64,000 bases of DNA, taken from NCBI RefSeq assembly GCF_019402665.1, contig NZ_VSST01000079.1, positions 1-64,000 on the forward strand, given 5' to 3'. Both the position numbers and the translations under genes were made by a program. The notes below the pieces were generated by a model, which worked only from the letters and a program-made list of their open reading frames with translations, ran no database searches and was not told where the DNA came from. Shown in pieces: positions 21,429 to 31,031 of the stretch. The DNA comes from Bradyrhizobium canariense. Lineage in GTDB: Bacteria > Pseudomonadota > Alphaproteobacteria > Rhizobiales > Xanthobacteraceae. How positions within the stretch are numbered: position 1 is the first letter of the stretch; each line of letters begins with the position of its first letter.

Positions 21429-21516
21429 GTAGCCCGGATGGAGCGAAGCGCAATCCGGGAAACCTGTCGCTGCGGACGCACCGCCCCGCATTCCGCTTCG
21501 CTGCATGCGGGCTACG
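21429..21516. repeat. Palindromic repeat, GTAGCCCGGATGGAGCG family (copy 1)
   Basis: Left arm GTAGCCCGGATGGAGCGAAG then CGCAATCCGGG pairs imperfectly with right arm CCCGCATTCCGCTTCGCTGC then ATGCGGGCTAC. Related copies lie at 51414-51497 and 62431-62514. It sits between the HD-protein gene and the hydrolase gene. Confidence 0.8.
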
Positions 21517-21540
21517 ACATTGCAAATCGGTCAGTCGATC

Positions 21541-22431
21541 ATGCAACAAAAAACAATCGCCACCGATATCCTCGACATTGCCTATCGTGAATACGGCGCG
21601 CCGGACGGCTGGCCCTGCATCATGGGTCACGGCTTTCCCTACGACGTGAACGCCTATGCCGAGACCGCGCCGATCATCGCGCAAGCGGGCGCGCGGGTGC
21701 TGGTGCCCTGGCTCCGCGGCTACGGGCCGACGCGGTTCCGCTCCGCTGCGACGTTGCGCTCCGGCGAGCAGGCGGCGCTTGGCGCCGATCTGCTGGCCTT
21801 CATGGATGCGCTTGGAATCTCGCGCGCGGTCGTCGGCGGTTACGACTGGGGCGGGCGCGCAGCCTGCGTGATCTCGGTGCTGTATCCGGAGCGCGTGATC
21901 GGCCTCGTCTCGGGCAATTCCTACAACATCCAGAACATCGCGCGTTCGATGGAGCCGGCTTCGCCACCGGAGGAGGCGGCGCTCTGGTATCAATATCTCT
22001 TCCACAATGAGCGCGGCCGCCGCGCGCTGGAGCGCAACCGGCGTGGTTTCGCGCGCCAGCTCTGGTCGATGTGGTCGCCGACATGGGCCTTCGACGATGC
22101 GACGTTCGAGACCAGCGCAATGTCGTTCGACAATCCTGATTTCGTCGATGTCGTGATCCACTCCTATCGACATCGTTACGCGCTGGTCGCGGGCGATCCC
22201 GCCTATGCCGCGATCGAGGCGAAGCTCGCCGCCCAGCCGCCGGTCCGGGTGCCGACCATCGCGATCGATGGCGACAGCGACGGCGTCAATTCCGGCACGG
22301 CGCACCATGCAGGCAAATTCGAGGGCTTTTTCGAGCGGCGCGTCTTTGCAGGGGCTGGCCACAATTTGCCGCAGGAGCGGCCGGCCGAATGGGCGCAGGC
22401 CGTGCTCGATGTGCGGAAAGCGGCCTCATAG
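21541..22431 (+). CDS. Alpha/beta hydrolase, epoxide-hydrolase/dehalogenase-like
   Basis: 296 aa alpha/beta-hydrolase. The oxyanion segment is MGHGFPYDVNAY. The nucleophile elbow reads GGYDWGGRAA, so the nucleophile is aspartate as in epoxide hydrolases and haloalkane dehalogenases rather than serine. The acid and base residues are likely in TIAIDGDSDG and the histidine of GAGHNLPQERP. The cap region lies at about residues 130-210. The substrate is unknown. The start at 21541 (MQQKTIATDILD) is preferred to the ATG 36 nt upstream, which lies against the repeat. Confidence 0.85.
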   Translation: MQQKTIATDILDIAYREYGAPDGWPCIMGHGFPYDVNAYAETAPIIAQAGARVLVPWLRGYGPTRFRSAATLRSGEQAALGADLLAFMDALGISRAVVGGYDWGGRAACVISVLYPERVIGLVSGNSYNIQNIARSMEPASPPEEAALWYQYLFHNERGRRALERNRRGFARQLWSMWSPTWAFDDATFETSAMSFDNPDFVDVVIHSYRHRYALVAGDPAYAAIEAKLAAQPPVRVPTIAIDGDSDGVNSGTAHHAGKFEGFFERRVFAGAGHNLPQERPAEWAQAVLDVRKAAS

Positions 22432-22493
22432 AGCCGGGTTTCTCGTCCCCACTGTCTTGCCGCTCTCGCAGCTTCCGATTTTTCCTGATCCCG

Positions 22494-22519
22494 GGAACCT
22501 TTTCCAATCGCAGCCGTCC
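22494..22519 (+). promoter_or_regulatory. Possible EcfG-type (general stress) promoter upstream of folE
   Basis: GGAAC at 22494-22498 and CGTC at 22516-22519 are separated by 17 nt. The EcfG consensus in alphaproteobacteria is GGAAC, 16-18 nt, CGTT, so one base of the -10 element differs. It lies 50 nt before the folE ATG. This is a visual match only. Confidence 0.3.
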
Positions 22520-22569
22520 AAGCTGTGGGGCCGCCTTCTGTATGCGGTTCGTTGCAGGGGAGGTTTTCG

Positions 22570-23196
22570 ATGAAGACGCAAACGCGCAGGCTGGAACGTG
22601 TCGCGGTCGCGCAGGCGCCGAGCGAGCGGCCTGAGAGGGCGGAGGTCGAGCAGGCGATCCGGACCATGATCCGCTGGGCCGGCGATGATCCCGCGCGCGA
22701 CGGTCTGCGCGATACGCCGGGCCGGGTCGCCCGCGCCTTCGAGGAGTATTTCTCCGGCTATGCGCAGGATCCGACCGAAATCCTGCAAAAGACGTTTGAG
22801 GAGATCGAAGGCTATGACGAGATGATCGTTCTGCGCGGTGTTCGCTTCGAAAGCCATTGCGAGCACCACATGGCACCGATCGTCGGCCGCGCCTGGGTCG
22901 CTTATATCCCGCAAGGGCGCGTCGTCGGCATCTCCAAGCTCGCGCGTCTCGTCGACATCTACGCCAAGCGGCTTCAGATCCAGGAGAAGATGACCGCACA
23001 GATCGCCAACACCATCAACGATGTGCTGAGGCCCGAAGGCGTCGGGGTCATCATCAAGGCAACGCATCACTGCATGACCACGCGCGGCGCGCACAAGCCC
23101 GGGACCGATCTCGTCACCAGCCGCATGCTCGGCGTGTTCCGCGACAATGCGTTGACACGCCAGGAGCTGCTGGGGCTGGCCAATTCGGACGATTGA
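22570..23196 (+). CDS. folE: GTP cyclohydrolase I
   Basis: 208 aa. The zinc and catalytic motifs of type I enzymes are present: [20 protein letters not shown], the [19 protein letters not shown] stretch, and [11 protein letters not shown]. It makes 7,8-dihydroneopterin triphosphate from GTP, the first step of folate and pterin synthesis. The ATG at 22570 is chosen; an in-frame start 45 nt upstream has no conserved sequence. The Rieske-FAD gene follows after 27 nt. Confidence 0.95.
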   Translation: MKTQTRRLERVAVAQAPSERPERAEVEQAIRTMIRWAGDDPARDGLRDTPGRVARAFEEYFSGYAQDPTEILQKTFEEIEGYDEMIVLRGVRFESHCEHHMAPIVGRAWVAYIPQGRVVGISKLARLVDIYAKRLQIQEKMTAQIANTINDVLRPEGVGVIIKATHHCMTTRGAHKPGTDLVTSRMLGVFRDNALTRQELLGLANSDD

Positions 23197-23223
23197 TCCG
23201 CGGCGACCCAAGGAGGCAACGCC

Positions 23224-24747
23224 ATGACTGAGGACAAGAAGCCAAGCGGGCCCGACCTGAGCAGGGGCGTGACGCTCGCCGCGTTCAAGGGCGGCAAATT
23301 GCTCGGCCATGTCGGCGAGGAAGACGTCCTGCTGGTGCAGGCCGGCAGCGAGATCTTTGCGATCGAGCCGGCCTGCAGCCACTATCACGGCCCGCTCGCC
23401 GAAGGACTGGTGGTTGGCGACACCATCCGCTGTCCCTGGCACCACGCCTGCTTCTCCTTGCGGTCAGGCGAGGCGACCCGTCCGCCGGCGCTGAATGCGC
23501 TGGCGGTGTGGGAGGTCTCGCGCGATCAGGACAAGATCATCGTTGAGCGCAAGCGCGAGATGCCGAAGCCTCCGGCGCCTCATCGGACAGCGCCAACGCC
23601 GGAAAAATTCGTTATCATCGGCGGCGGCGCGGCGGGTTTCGCGGCGGCGGAGACGCTCCGTCGCGAGGGCTTTGCCGGCGCCATCACCATGCTTAGCAAT
23701 GACAGCGCGATGCCGGTGGACCGGCCCAATCTCTCCAAGGATTACCTCGCGGGCAACGCGCCGGAGGATTGGCTGCCGCTGCGGGGCGAGGACTACTATC
23801 GGGACGCCGGCATCGATCTCAGGCTCAACACGAATGTCGCCGCGATCGAGGCGAAGACGCGCAGCGTGACGCTGGGCAACGGCGACAGGCTGCCGTTCGA
23901 TCGGCTGCTGCTCGCGACCGGCGCCGAGCCGGTCAGATTGCAGATTCCGGGTGCCGACCAGCCTCATGTCTACACGGTGCGCTCCGTCGCCGACAGCCGC
24001 GCCATCATCAAGGCGGCCGCCAGCGCCAAGCGCGCGCTGGTAATCGGCGCCAGCTTCATCGGCCTCGAAGTTGCGGCCTCCTTGCGGGCACGCAAGATCG
24101 AGGTGCACGTGGTCGCGCCGGACGAACGGCCGATGCAGAAGGTGCTCGGTCCCGAGATGGGCGACTTCGTGCGCGCGCTGCATGAGGAGAACGGCGTCAA
24201 CTTCCATCTCAAGGAGACGGTGGAGAAGCTGGACGGCACGCGCGCCACGTTGAATAGCGGCGGCGTGATCGAGGCCGACCTGGTCGTGGTCGGCATCGGC
24301 GTCAAGCCGCGCCTCGCGCTCGCCGAGCAAGCGGGACTTGCGGCCGACCGGGGCGTCAGCGTCAGCGAATATCTGGAGACCAGCATAGCCGGTATCTTCG
24401 CGGCCGGCGACATCGCGCGCTGGCCCGATCCGCATTCGCGGCAAACCATCCGGGTCGAGCACTGGGTCGTGGCGGAGCGGCAGGGCCAGACCGCGGCACG
24501 CAACATGCTCGGCAAGCGCGAGCGCTTCGAAGCCGTGCCGTTCTTCTGGTCTCAGCACTATGACGTACCGATCAACTATGTCGGCCATGCCGAGAGCTTC
24601 GACGACATCGCGATCGACGGCAGCATTTCCGGCAAGGACTGCCTGCTGAAGTATCGCAAGGGCGGCCGCGTCCTCGCGGTTGCTTCAATTTATAGGGATC
24701 TCGACAATCTCAAGGCCGAGCTGGAGATGGAGCGAACACGCGGCTGA
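23224..24747 (+). CDS. Rieske domain-FAD/NAD(P)-dependent oxidoreductase fusion
   Basis: 507 aa. Residues about 10-105 are a Rieske [2Fe-2S] domain with C-x-H in ACSHYHGPLAEG and C-x2-H in CPWHHACF. The rest is a class I pyridine-nucleotide disulfide-type reductase: the FAD site is IIGGGAAGFAAAETLR, the NAD site is LVIGASFIGLEVAASLR, and the second FAD motif is GIFAAGDIARW. The layout resembles AIFM3/ferredoxin-reductase-like proteins. It probably passes electrons from NAD(P)H to a partner that is not identified. It is preceded by GGAGG and lies 27 nt after folE, so the two may be co-transcribed. Confidence 0.88.
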   Translation: MTEDKKPSGPDLSRGVTLAAFKGGKLLGHVGEEDVLLVQAGSEIFAIEPACSHYHGPLAEGLVVGDTIRCPWHHACFSLRSGEATRPPALNALAVWEVSRDQDKIIVERKREMPKPPAPHRTAPTPEKFVIIGGGAAGFAAAETLRREGFAGAITMLSNDSAMPVDRPNLSKDYLAGNAPEDWLPLRGEDYYRDAGIDLRLNTNVAAIEAKTRSVTLGNGDRLPFDRLLLATGAEPVRLQIPGADQPHVYTVRSVADSRAIIKAAASAKRALVIGASFIGLEVAASLRARKIEVHVVAPDERPMQKVLGPEMGDFVRALHEENGVNFHLKETVEKLDGTRATLNSGGVIEADLVVVGIGVKPRLALAEQAGLAADRGVSVSEYLETSIAGIFAAGDIARWPDPHSRQTIRVEHWVVAERQGQTAARNMLGKRERFEAVPFFWSQHYDVPINYVGHAESFDDIAIDGSISGKDCLLKYRKGGRVLAVASIYRDLDNLKAELEMERTRG

Positions 24748-24874
24748 GGCGCGCATCCGGTCTTGATTTGCGTCAATGTTGCTGGCCGCGAGGGCTGCTG
24801 TGCTGGCTGTTGTCCCGGTGCGGCGCGCGCTATACTGGCCTGTGCTCGCGGGCTTCCATGCAGGAGTCACCGTC

Positions 24875-25450
24875 ATGACAAGTGCCTCGGATACCTCCCA
24901 TCCTTCCGGCCTGGGCTCCGGGATCTCGGCCCTGCATGCCAAATGGGGCTGGATCGTAGCCTTGGGAGTCGTCTACCTCGTCGCCGGCTTCGTCGCACTT
25001 GGCAGCGTGGTAATGGCGACGGTGGCGAGCGTCATCGTGGTTGGCGCCATGATGATCGTCGCGGGCGCGGCCGAAATCATCGGCGCGTTCCAGATGAAAA
25101 GCTGGGGCAAGTTTGTGATCTGGGCCTTGCTCGGCGTACTCTATGTTATCGCGGGCTTTCTCACCTTCGAGAACCCGCTGTTTGCTGCAGTGTTGCTGAC
25201 TCTGTTCCTGGGCGCATCGCTGCTCGCCTCAGGCGCCGTCCGGCTCTTTCTCGCCTTCAGCATGAAGCGTGAAAGTCCATGGGTCTGGGTGGCGCTCTCG
25301 GGCGCCATCACGCTGCTGCTGGGGCTGTTGATCCTGGCACGTTGGCCGGTGAACAGCGTCTACATCCTCGGCCTGTTTCTCGGCATCGACCTGATCATGG
25401 CGGGCGCGGGGTGGGTGAGCCTGGGCTTCAGCCTGAAGCGGCGCCACTGA
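24875..25450 (+). CDS. HdeD-like DUF308 membrane protein
   Basis: 191 aa with six hydrophobic segments starting near residue 18 (WIVALGVVYLVAGFVALGSV, then VIVVGAMMIVAGAAEIIGAF, and so on). The repeated short-helix pattern is that of the HdeD/DUF308 family, linked in enterics to acid resistance. No catalytic motif is visible. The ATG at 24875 with CAGGAG upstream is preferred over an earlier in-frame start. Confidence 0.8.
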   Translation: MTSASDTSHPSGLGSGISALHAKWGWIVALGVVYLVAGFVALGSVVMATVASVIVVGAMMIVAGAAEIIGAFQMKSWGKFVIWALLGVLYVIAGFLTFENPLFAAVLLTLFLGASLLASGAVRLFLAFSMKRESPWVWVALSGAITLLLGLLILARWPVNSVYILGLFLGIDLIMAGAGWVSLGFSLKRRH

Positions 25451-25562
25451 TCAGCAACTCGACGCAAGACCCTCTCACGGAACTCCGCTGATCTGGCGTG
25501 CTGGCAAAAAGCAGCACGCCGCGCCTTCCGACCAGCGCGGCGATCATCACCGGGGAGAAACC

Positions 25563-26771
25563 ATGAAAGCCGCTTTGGTCCTGGCTGCAGCCTTGGCTGC
25601 CTGCTTGTCCACGCCTGTCTCCGCGCAGAAATCTTACGGTCCCGGCATCAGCGACACCGAGATCAAGATCGGCAACACCATGCCCTACAGCGGCCCCGCA
25701 TCGCCGCTCGGCATCACCGGCAGGGTGATCTCGGCCTATTTCGACGAGGTCAACGAGAAGGGCGGGATCAACGGCCGCAAGCTCAATCTCCTGTCGCTCG
25801 ACGACGCCTTCTCGCCGCCGAAGACCATGGAAGCGGCGCGGCGGCTGGTCGAAGGCGACGGCGTCGCCTTCATCTTCGCGACCATGGGCACCGCGCCGAG
25901 CTCGGCGATCGCGAAATATCTCAACAGCAACAAGGTGCCGCAGCTGTTTCTGATCAGCTCGGCCTCGAAGTGGAACGACCCTGCCAACATGCCCTGGTCG
26001 ATGGCGCTGCCATGGGCACCGAACTACACCAGCGAGGCCGCCATCGACGTCGCCTATGCCCGTGCCAAGAACCCGAACGCGCGCTTCGCGGTGCTCTATC
26101 AGAATGACGATGCCGGCAAGGAATATCTGCGCGGCGTCAAGGAAGCGCTTGGTGCCGACGCCGACAAGGCGATCGCGATGGCGTCGAGCTTCGAGGTCGC
26201 CGACCCCACCGTCGATTCCCAGGTGCTGACGCTCGCCAACACCAAGGCCGACGTGTTCATGATCTATTCGGTGACGCCGCGTGCCTGCGCCCAGGCGATC
26301 CGGAAAGCGCATGAGGTCGGCTGGCAGGCGACGCGTTTCCTCGCCTCGGGCTGCGCCAACAAGGCCACCGTGATGGTTCCGGCTGGCCTCGATGCCGGCA
26401 AGGGCGTGCTCTCGCTCGGCTCGCTCAAGCCGTTCGTCGAGGTGCCGAAGGACGATCCGGCGATGACGGCCTATATCGACTTCATGAAGAAGCGCCTGCC
26501 CAATGCCGACGTCAACAACGTCGCGGGTCTCTACGGCTACACCGTTGCCGAGGCATTGGTGGTCTTGCTGAAGCAGTGCAAGGACAATCTGACGCGCGAG
26601 AACATCATGGCGCAGGCGGCCAATTTGAAGAACGTGCCGCTGTCGCTGCTGATGCCCGGCATCACGCTCAACACCACGCCGCAGGATTTCCGCCCGATCA
26701 AGGACGGCTATATGCTCCAGTTCAACGGCAATGACTGGATCGTCGCGAGCGAGCTATTGCGCGGCACGTGA
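25563..26771 (+). CDS. ABC transporter periplasmic branched-chain amino acid-type binding protein
   Basis: 402 aa. A Sec signal peptide (residues about 1-21, KAALVLAAALAACLSTPVSA) is followed by the type I periplasmic-binding fold of the LivK family (GISDTEIKIGNTMPYSGPAS, EVNEKGGINGRKLNLLSLDD, YQNDDAGKEYLRGVKEALG). No permease or ATPase genes are adjacent, so it is an orphan binding protein whose ligand cannot be told. It starts after a GGGGAGAAACC ribosome site. A repeat follows it. Confidence 0.9.
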   Translation: MKAALVLAAALAACLSTPVSAQKSYGPGISDTEIKIGNTMPYSGPASPLGITGRVISAYFDEVNEKGGINGRKLNLLSLDDAFSPPKTMEAARRLVEGDGVAFIFATMGTAPSSAIAKYLNSNKVPQLFLISSASKWNDPANMPWSMALPWAPNYTSEAAIDVAYARAKNPNARFAVLYQNDDAGKEYLRGVKEALGADADKAIAMASSFEVADPTVDSQVLTLANTKADVFMIYSVTPRACAQAIRKAHEVGWQATRFLASGCANKATVMVPAGLDAGKGVLSLGSLKPFVEVPKDDPAMTAYIDFMKKRLPNADVNNVAGLYGYTVAEALVVLLKQCKDNLTRENIMAQAANLKNVPLSLLMPGITLNTTPQDFRPIKDGYMLQFNGNDWIVASELLRGT

Positions 26772-26828
26772 GGGGACTGCGCGAGGTCGACGAACGGGTT
26801 GAGGGAGCTCTCTCCGCGAGTTCGGAAT

Positions 26829-26921
26829 CGTAGGGTGGGCAAAGGCGCACTTGCGCCGTGCCCACCACCTATCAATGCTTCGAGAGAAGCGGTGGGCACG
26901 CTTCGCTTTGCCCACCCTACG
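26829..26921. repeat. Palindromic repeat, GTAGGGTGGGCAAAG family
   Basis: Left arm CGTAGGGTGGGCAAAGGCGC ... CCGTGCCCACC pairs with right arm GGTGGGCACGCTTCGCTTTG then CCCACCCTACG. The outer arms form a near-perfect inverted repeat. It lies between the binding-protein gene and the acyl-CoA dehydrogenase gene, and an in-frame extension of the latter passes through it. Confidence 0.85.
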
Positions 26922-26958
26922 ATACTGGCGCGAAGGTCGGCGAACGGGAGGATCAAGA

Positions 26959-28191
26959 ATGGATTTTCAACACTCCGCCCGCTCGATGGAATTGCAAGAG
27001 CGCGTGCGCCGGTTCATGCGGACGCATGTCGAGCCGGTCGAGGAGCTCTATTACGAGCAGGTGAAGCCGGAAGCGACACGCTACAAGACGCCGCAGGTCC
27101 TTCAGGACCTGAAGCGGCTGGCGCGCGAGCAGGGGCTCTGGAACCTGTTCCTCTCCGGCGAGCACGGCCAAGACCTTAACAACACTGGCTTGACCAATCT
27201 CGAATATGCGCCCGTGAAGGAGATCATGGGCCGCATCCTTTGGGCGCCCGAGGTCTTCAATTGCTCGGCGCCCGATGTCGGCAACATGGAGGTGCTGGCC
27301 AATTACGGCACGCCGGCACAGCAGGAGCGCTGGCTGAAGCCGCTTTTGGAGGGGCGCATCCGCTCCGGCTTCTCGATGACGGAGCCGCAGGTCGCCTCCA
27401 GCGATGCCACCAACATCCAGTGCGAGATCAGGCGCGACGGCGGCGACTACGTCATCAACGGCCGCAAATGGTTCACCTCCGGCGCGATGAACGAGGATTG
27501 CGAGATCCTGATCGTGATGGGCAAGACCGCGCCTGACGATCCCGACCGCCACCGTCAGCAATCCATGATCCTGGTGCCGAAAGCGACGCCCGGCGTGCGC
27601 ATCGTGCGCGACATGCTGACCTACGGCTATGACGACGCGCCGGTCGGCCATCCCGAGATCGTCTACGAGAACGTTCGCGTGCCCGCAGAGAACATCCTGC
27701 TCGGCGAGGGCCGCGGCTTCGAGATCGCGCAAGGCCGGCTCGGCCCCGGCCGTATCCATCATTGTATGCGGCTGATCGGCTGCGCCCAGCGTGCGCTCGA
27801 ATTGATGTGCCAGCGCGCGGTCTCCCGCACGGCGTTCGGCAAGCCGCTCGCAGAGCAGGGCTCGGTGCGCGAGGACATCGCACATTCATTCTGCGAGATC
27901 GCGCAGGCGCGGCTCTTGACGCTGCAAGCCGCCGACAGGATGGACCGCGAGGGCAACAAGATGGCGCGCGACCTGATTGCGGCCGCCAAGATCGTGGTGC
28001 CCAGCATGGCCGCCCGCGTTATCGACCGCGCCATCCAGATCCACGGCGCCGCCGGCGTCTCGCAGGACACGTTCCTCGCCCGCGCCTATGTCTACGCCCG
28101 CTTCATCCGCATCGGCGACGGGCCGGATCAGGTGCATCTGGCTGCGGTGGGGAAGGAGCTGATCAAGCGGGGCGGGGTGATGGAGGGGTAG
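26959..28191 (+). CDS. Acyl-CoA dehydrogenase family protein
   Basis: 410 aa flavoprotein with the three-part acyl-CoA dehydrogenase fold. The helical N-domain is followed by [20 protein letters not shown] (FAD/substrate loop) and [20 protein letters not shown], then the C-terminal helical domain with [20 protein letters not shown] and [16 protein letters not shown]. It resembles the long-chain, ACAD10/11-like branch. Start at 26959, after GGGAGGATC; longer frames run into the upstream repeat. The substrate is unknown. Confidence 0.9.
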   Translation: MDFQHSARSMELQERVRRFMRTHVEPVEELYYEQVKPEATRYKTPQVLQDLKRLAREQGLWNLFLSGEHGQDLNNTGLTNLEYAPVKEIMGRILWAPEVFNCSAPDVGNMEVLANYGTPAQQERWLKPLLEGRIRSGFSMTEPQVASSDATNIQCEIRRDGGDYVINGRKWFTSGAMNEDCEILIVMGKTAPDDPDRHRQQSMILVPKATPGVRIVRDMLTYGYDDAPVGHPEIVYENVRVPAENILLGEGRGFEIAQGRLGPGRIHHCMRLIGCAQRALELMCQRAVSRTAFGKPLAEQGSVREDIAHSFCEIAQARLLTLQAADRMDREGNKMARDLIAAAKIVVPSMAARVIDRAIQIHGAAGVSQDTFLARAYVYARFIRIGDGPDQVHLAAVGKELIKRGGVMEG

Positions 28192-28314
28192 GTGGTTGCT
28201 CTTAGCCAGGGCGTGCAGTCATAGACGGCGGATGCCCGCTCATGGGGGTGAAGCAGATTGCGGCAACGCCGACACTTTGATTTTTGCTCCTGAATTGCCG
28301 TCGATCACCCGCCG

Positions 28315-29757
28315 CTATGCAGCCGGTTTCTCATCCATAAGCCAATAGACGATGGCTGTCAGAGCAAGGGTCGATGCGCCTGCAACGATAAACGGGGCGA
28401 GATAGTCGCCATTCGAACTGAACTGCAGGGCCGCGCCCAAAAGTGCGATCCCGAAGCTGAAACCGATTTGGCGCATCGTGACGCAAATGGCAGATGCGGT
28501 CGCCGCACAATCGCTTGGAACCGCCGACACGGCGGCGGCAGTGATCTGCGCGTTGATCACGGCACAGCCTGACCCGCTGACGAGCAACGCAATGACTGTC
28601 ACTACCAGCGTGTCCGGCCCCACGTTTCCGCCGGAGATTGCACCAAGGGCCAGGTCAGCCACCCCGATAAGCGCGAGACCACCACAGAAGAACGAGCGTG
28701 ATGGGATGCGGGTCGTCAAAACCGCTCCATAGCGCGGCAACACCATCATCGGCAATGTGAGCGCGACCAGGAGCCAGCCCGCCTCAAACGGACTGAGACC
28801 CAACGGACCGCGCGCCAATTGCGGCACGTAGACGAGAAGCGACCAGAAGCCGGTCGATCCCGCCATCGGGACGAGGCACATCGCGACGAACTGCCGAGAT
28901 CCGAACAGCTTGAGATCGAACGCCGGGTTGGGATGTCGGCGTTCCACCCAAACGAAAAGGAGGAGCGCAATCCCCGAAGCGGCGAGTCCCGTCAGGAACG
29001 TCGCCGAGGCGACGCCACCAAGCGCAGCTGCTTCCAGCAACATAAACGCCAACGCCGCCGAAATTGTCGCAAGAAGGCCAGCACCGAGCCAATCCACCTT
29101 GGCGCTCGAACGCTGCTGGTCGAGCTCATTGCCAATTCTGTACAGCACCAGGAAGACCAAAACGGCGCAAAGCGGCAAGTTGATCCAGAAAATCCAGCGC
29201 CACCCGATCGTATCAGCCAGGAGCGATCCGAGCGGCGGGCCAGCGACCATCGAGGCACCGACGATCGTGCCCCAAAGTCCAAACGCCCGCGCACGTCGGG
29301 GCCCCTCGTAAGCACCAGCAAGGAGGGCAGACGAGGTGCTGGTGATGCAGGCACCGGCGATACCTTGCAATGTGCGGAATGTCAGCAAAACGTCGAGCGT
29401 GTTGGCGCACGCACACAGCAGAGAGGCCAGGCCAAACAGCCCTGCACCCCAGGTGAACATTTGAACGCGTCCGTATCTGTCAGCAAGGCTACCTGCAATC
29501 GGCAAACAGAAGATCAAGGCAAGGCTGTAGACGTCGATGACCCAGGCCGCTCGTGCGGAGGCGGCACCAAGGTCGTGGCCAATGTCGGGTAAGGCAGCGG
29601 CTAGAGCCGTCAGGTCGACTTGAAACAGAGAGCCGCTCAAGCACGCTGCAAGCAGCGTCGCCGTTTCCAGGGACATGCGATTGCCGCGATGGCCGTCATC
29701 GGCAAGCCAACTGGCGCTCGGCATTTCATCATCGTCGTGCTGAGGTTTGTCGAGCAT
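28315..29757 (-). CDS. MFS transporter, DHA2-like drug:proton antiporter
   Basis: 480 aa with about 14 hydrophobic helices, the DHA2 layout. Family motifs are visible: motif C-like SLFQVDLTALAAALPDIGHD near helix 1, GSLADRYGRVQM (motif A) after helix 2, and GPPLGSLLADTIGWRWIFWI in helix 5-6. It probably exports a toxic small molecule. It is transcribed away from a LysR gene, which likely controls it. The ATG at 29757 has GGAGG upstream; an earlier in-frame ATG at 29796 is possible. Confidence 0.88.
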   Translation of the reverse strand: MLDKPQHDDDEMPSASWLADDGHRGNRMSLETATLLAACLSGSLFQVDLTALAAALPDIGHDLGAASARAAWVIDVYSLALIFCLPIAGSLADRYGRVQMFTWGAGLFGLASLLCACANTLDVLLTFRTLQGIAGACITSTSSALLAGAYEGPRRARAFGLWGTIVGASMVAGPPLGSLLADTIGWRWIFWINLPLCAVLVFLVLYRIGNELDQQRSSAKVDWLGAGLLATISAALAFMLLEAAALGGVASATFLTGLAASGIALLLFVWVERRHPNPAFDLKLFGSRQFVAMCLVPMAGSTGFWSLLVYVPQLARGPLGLSPFEAGWLLVALTLPMMVLPRYGAVLTTRIPSRSFFCGGLALIGVADLALGAISGGNVGPDTLVVTVIALLVSGSGCAVINAQITAAAVSAVPSDCAATASAICVTMRQIGFSFGIALLGAALQFSSNGDYLAPFIVAGASTLALTAIVYWLMDEKPAA

Positions 29758-29863
29758 GGTTGTTTCGGCCTCCATGGAGTATGGATGGCCGGGCAACGGG
29801 CTTTGGTCGAATGATGGTTCCTCAAAACCTCATGAATCTGTATCATGGCGTGAGGAGATCGAG

Positions 29864-30796
29864 ATGCCACGCCGCTTGCCACCCTTCGCGCCCCTTGTCG
29901 CGTTCGACGCGGTCACCCGCCATGGCTCGTTCACGCGCGCCGCGGCGGAGTTGGGCGTCACGCAGAGTGCGGTCAGCCATCAGATCCGAAAACTGGAGGA
30001 CCATTTCGGGGTTGCATTGTTGCAGCGGCAGAATCCAGGGGTCGGGATAACACCTGCCGGCGCGCAGCTTAGGCAAGAGCTTGCCGCAGCACTCGACGCG
30101 CTTGGTGCGCTGGATGCTCAGGTGCGGCGGCGCTCGAACCGAACGACGTTGCGCGTGGGCGCCGGCTCGGCGTTGGCAACCTGGTGGCTCGTCCGCCGCC
30201 TGCCAGATTTTACGGCGCGATATCCGTCGATCAACGTTGATCTCAAACCACTGGAGACGGGTGACAGTTCAAAGCGGCCGCTCGACGTGCGAATTGTCTG
30301 GAACGCCGGCGAAGACGCACGGCGGACGTCTACTCAATTGCCGCTGTTTTGGGAGCGGATTTTTCCCGTCTGTGCGCCGCACCTGTTGCCCCGGCGGCGT
30401 CCCCTGACGGACCCCGACGGCTTGCTGGCCCTGCCGCTCATCCACAAAGGCGACAACGCGACCGGCGACTGGGGTTGGCCCTCCTGGTTTAGACGCCTGG
30501 GATTGCCGAAATCGGGCGCTGCCGCTGGCAGCCTGACGCTGGACGACATGGGAATGTGCATGTCGGCTGCGGCCGAAGGAGCCGGGGTGACACTTGGGCG
30601 CTCACTTCTTGTGGCAGATGCGGTTTCGTCTGGACGCCTCGTGTCCGCACTCGCCGATTACCCCGCAGTCGAGTGCACGAAAATTCAGGTTGCCCAGTGG
30701 CCAGCCGATTTGATCGGCGATCGCAGCGTCGAGTTATTCGTGAATTGGCTCGCCGAGCAGGCCGAGACGACCGTGAGGAATATTTCCGCTGCATAG
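29864..30796 (+). CDS. LysR-family transcriptional regulator (GcvA-like)
   Basis: 310 aa. The N-terminal helix-turn-helix is clear: PLVAFDAVTRHGSFTRAAAE followed by LGVTQSAVSHQIRKLEDHFG. The C-terminal region is the usual LysR effector-binding domain. The sequence style (PRRLPPFAPLVAFDAV) is that of the GcvA subgroup. It is divergent from the MFS gene, with 106 nt between the two start codons, the standard arrangement for a regulator and its target. The ligand is unknown. Confidence 0.9.
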   Translation: MPRRLPPFAPLVAFDAVTRHGSFTRAAAELGVTQSAVSHQIRKLEDHFGVALLQRQNPGVGITPAGAQLRQELAAALDALGALDAQVRRRSNRTTLRVGAGSALATWWLVRRLPDFTARYPSINVDLKPLETGDSSKRPLDVRIVWNAGEDARRTSTQLPLFWERIFPVCAPHLLPRRRPLTDPDGLLALPLIHKGDNATGDWGWPSWFRRLGLPKSGAAAGSLTLDDMGMCMSAAAEGAGVTLGRSLLVADAVSSGRLVSALADYPAVECTKIQVAQWPADLIGDRSVELFVNWLAEQAETTVRNISAA

Positions 30797-30925
30797 TCCT
30801 TTGCCGGCCCTCTGCCGATTTGTTAGGGGCCGGCACTGTCAGTTCGCAGCTATTCGTCGGGGCTCTCGTCGTCATGCTGTTGACGCAATGTCTGTCTTAG
30901 ACGGCGACAACTAAAACGCCGTGCT

Positions 30926-30955
30926 GGAACCGTTGGGGTTCCTACAAACGGTTCC
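30926..30955. promoter_or_regulatory. GGAACC inverted-repeat motif upstream of the RlpA-like gene
   Basis: GGAACCGTT (30926-30934) and AACGGTTCC (30947-30955) form a perfect 9-bp inverted repeat about 80-105 nt before the start codon. The left part, GGAACCGTTGGGGTTCC, closely resembles a motif upstream of the secreted-protein gene at 34771-35085. GGAAC is the -35 element of EcfG promoters, but no CGTT is seen at the right distance. Confidence 0.35.
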
Positions 30956-31031
30956 GGAGCCAGGGGTTGGCTCGACCCGCAAAACGATTTGCGGCATCGG
31001 AACCGAACAATCGAAAATCACAGGAGATATA

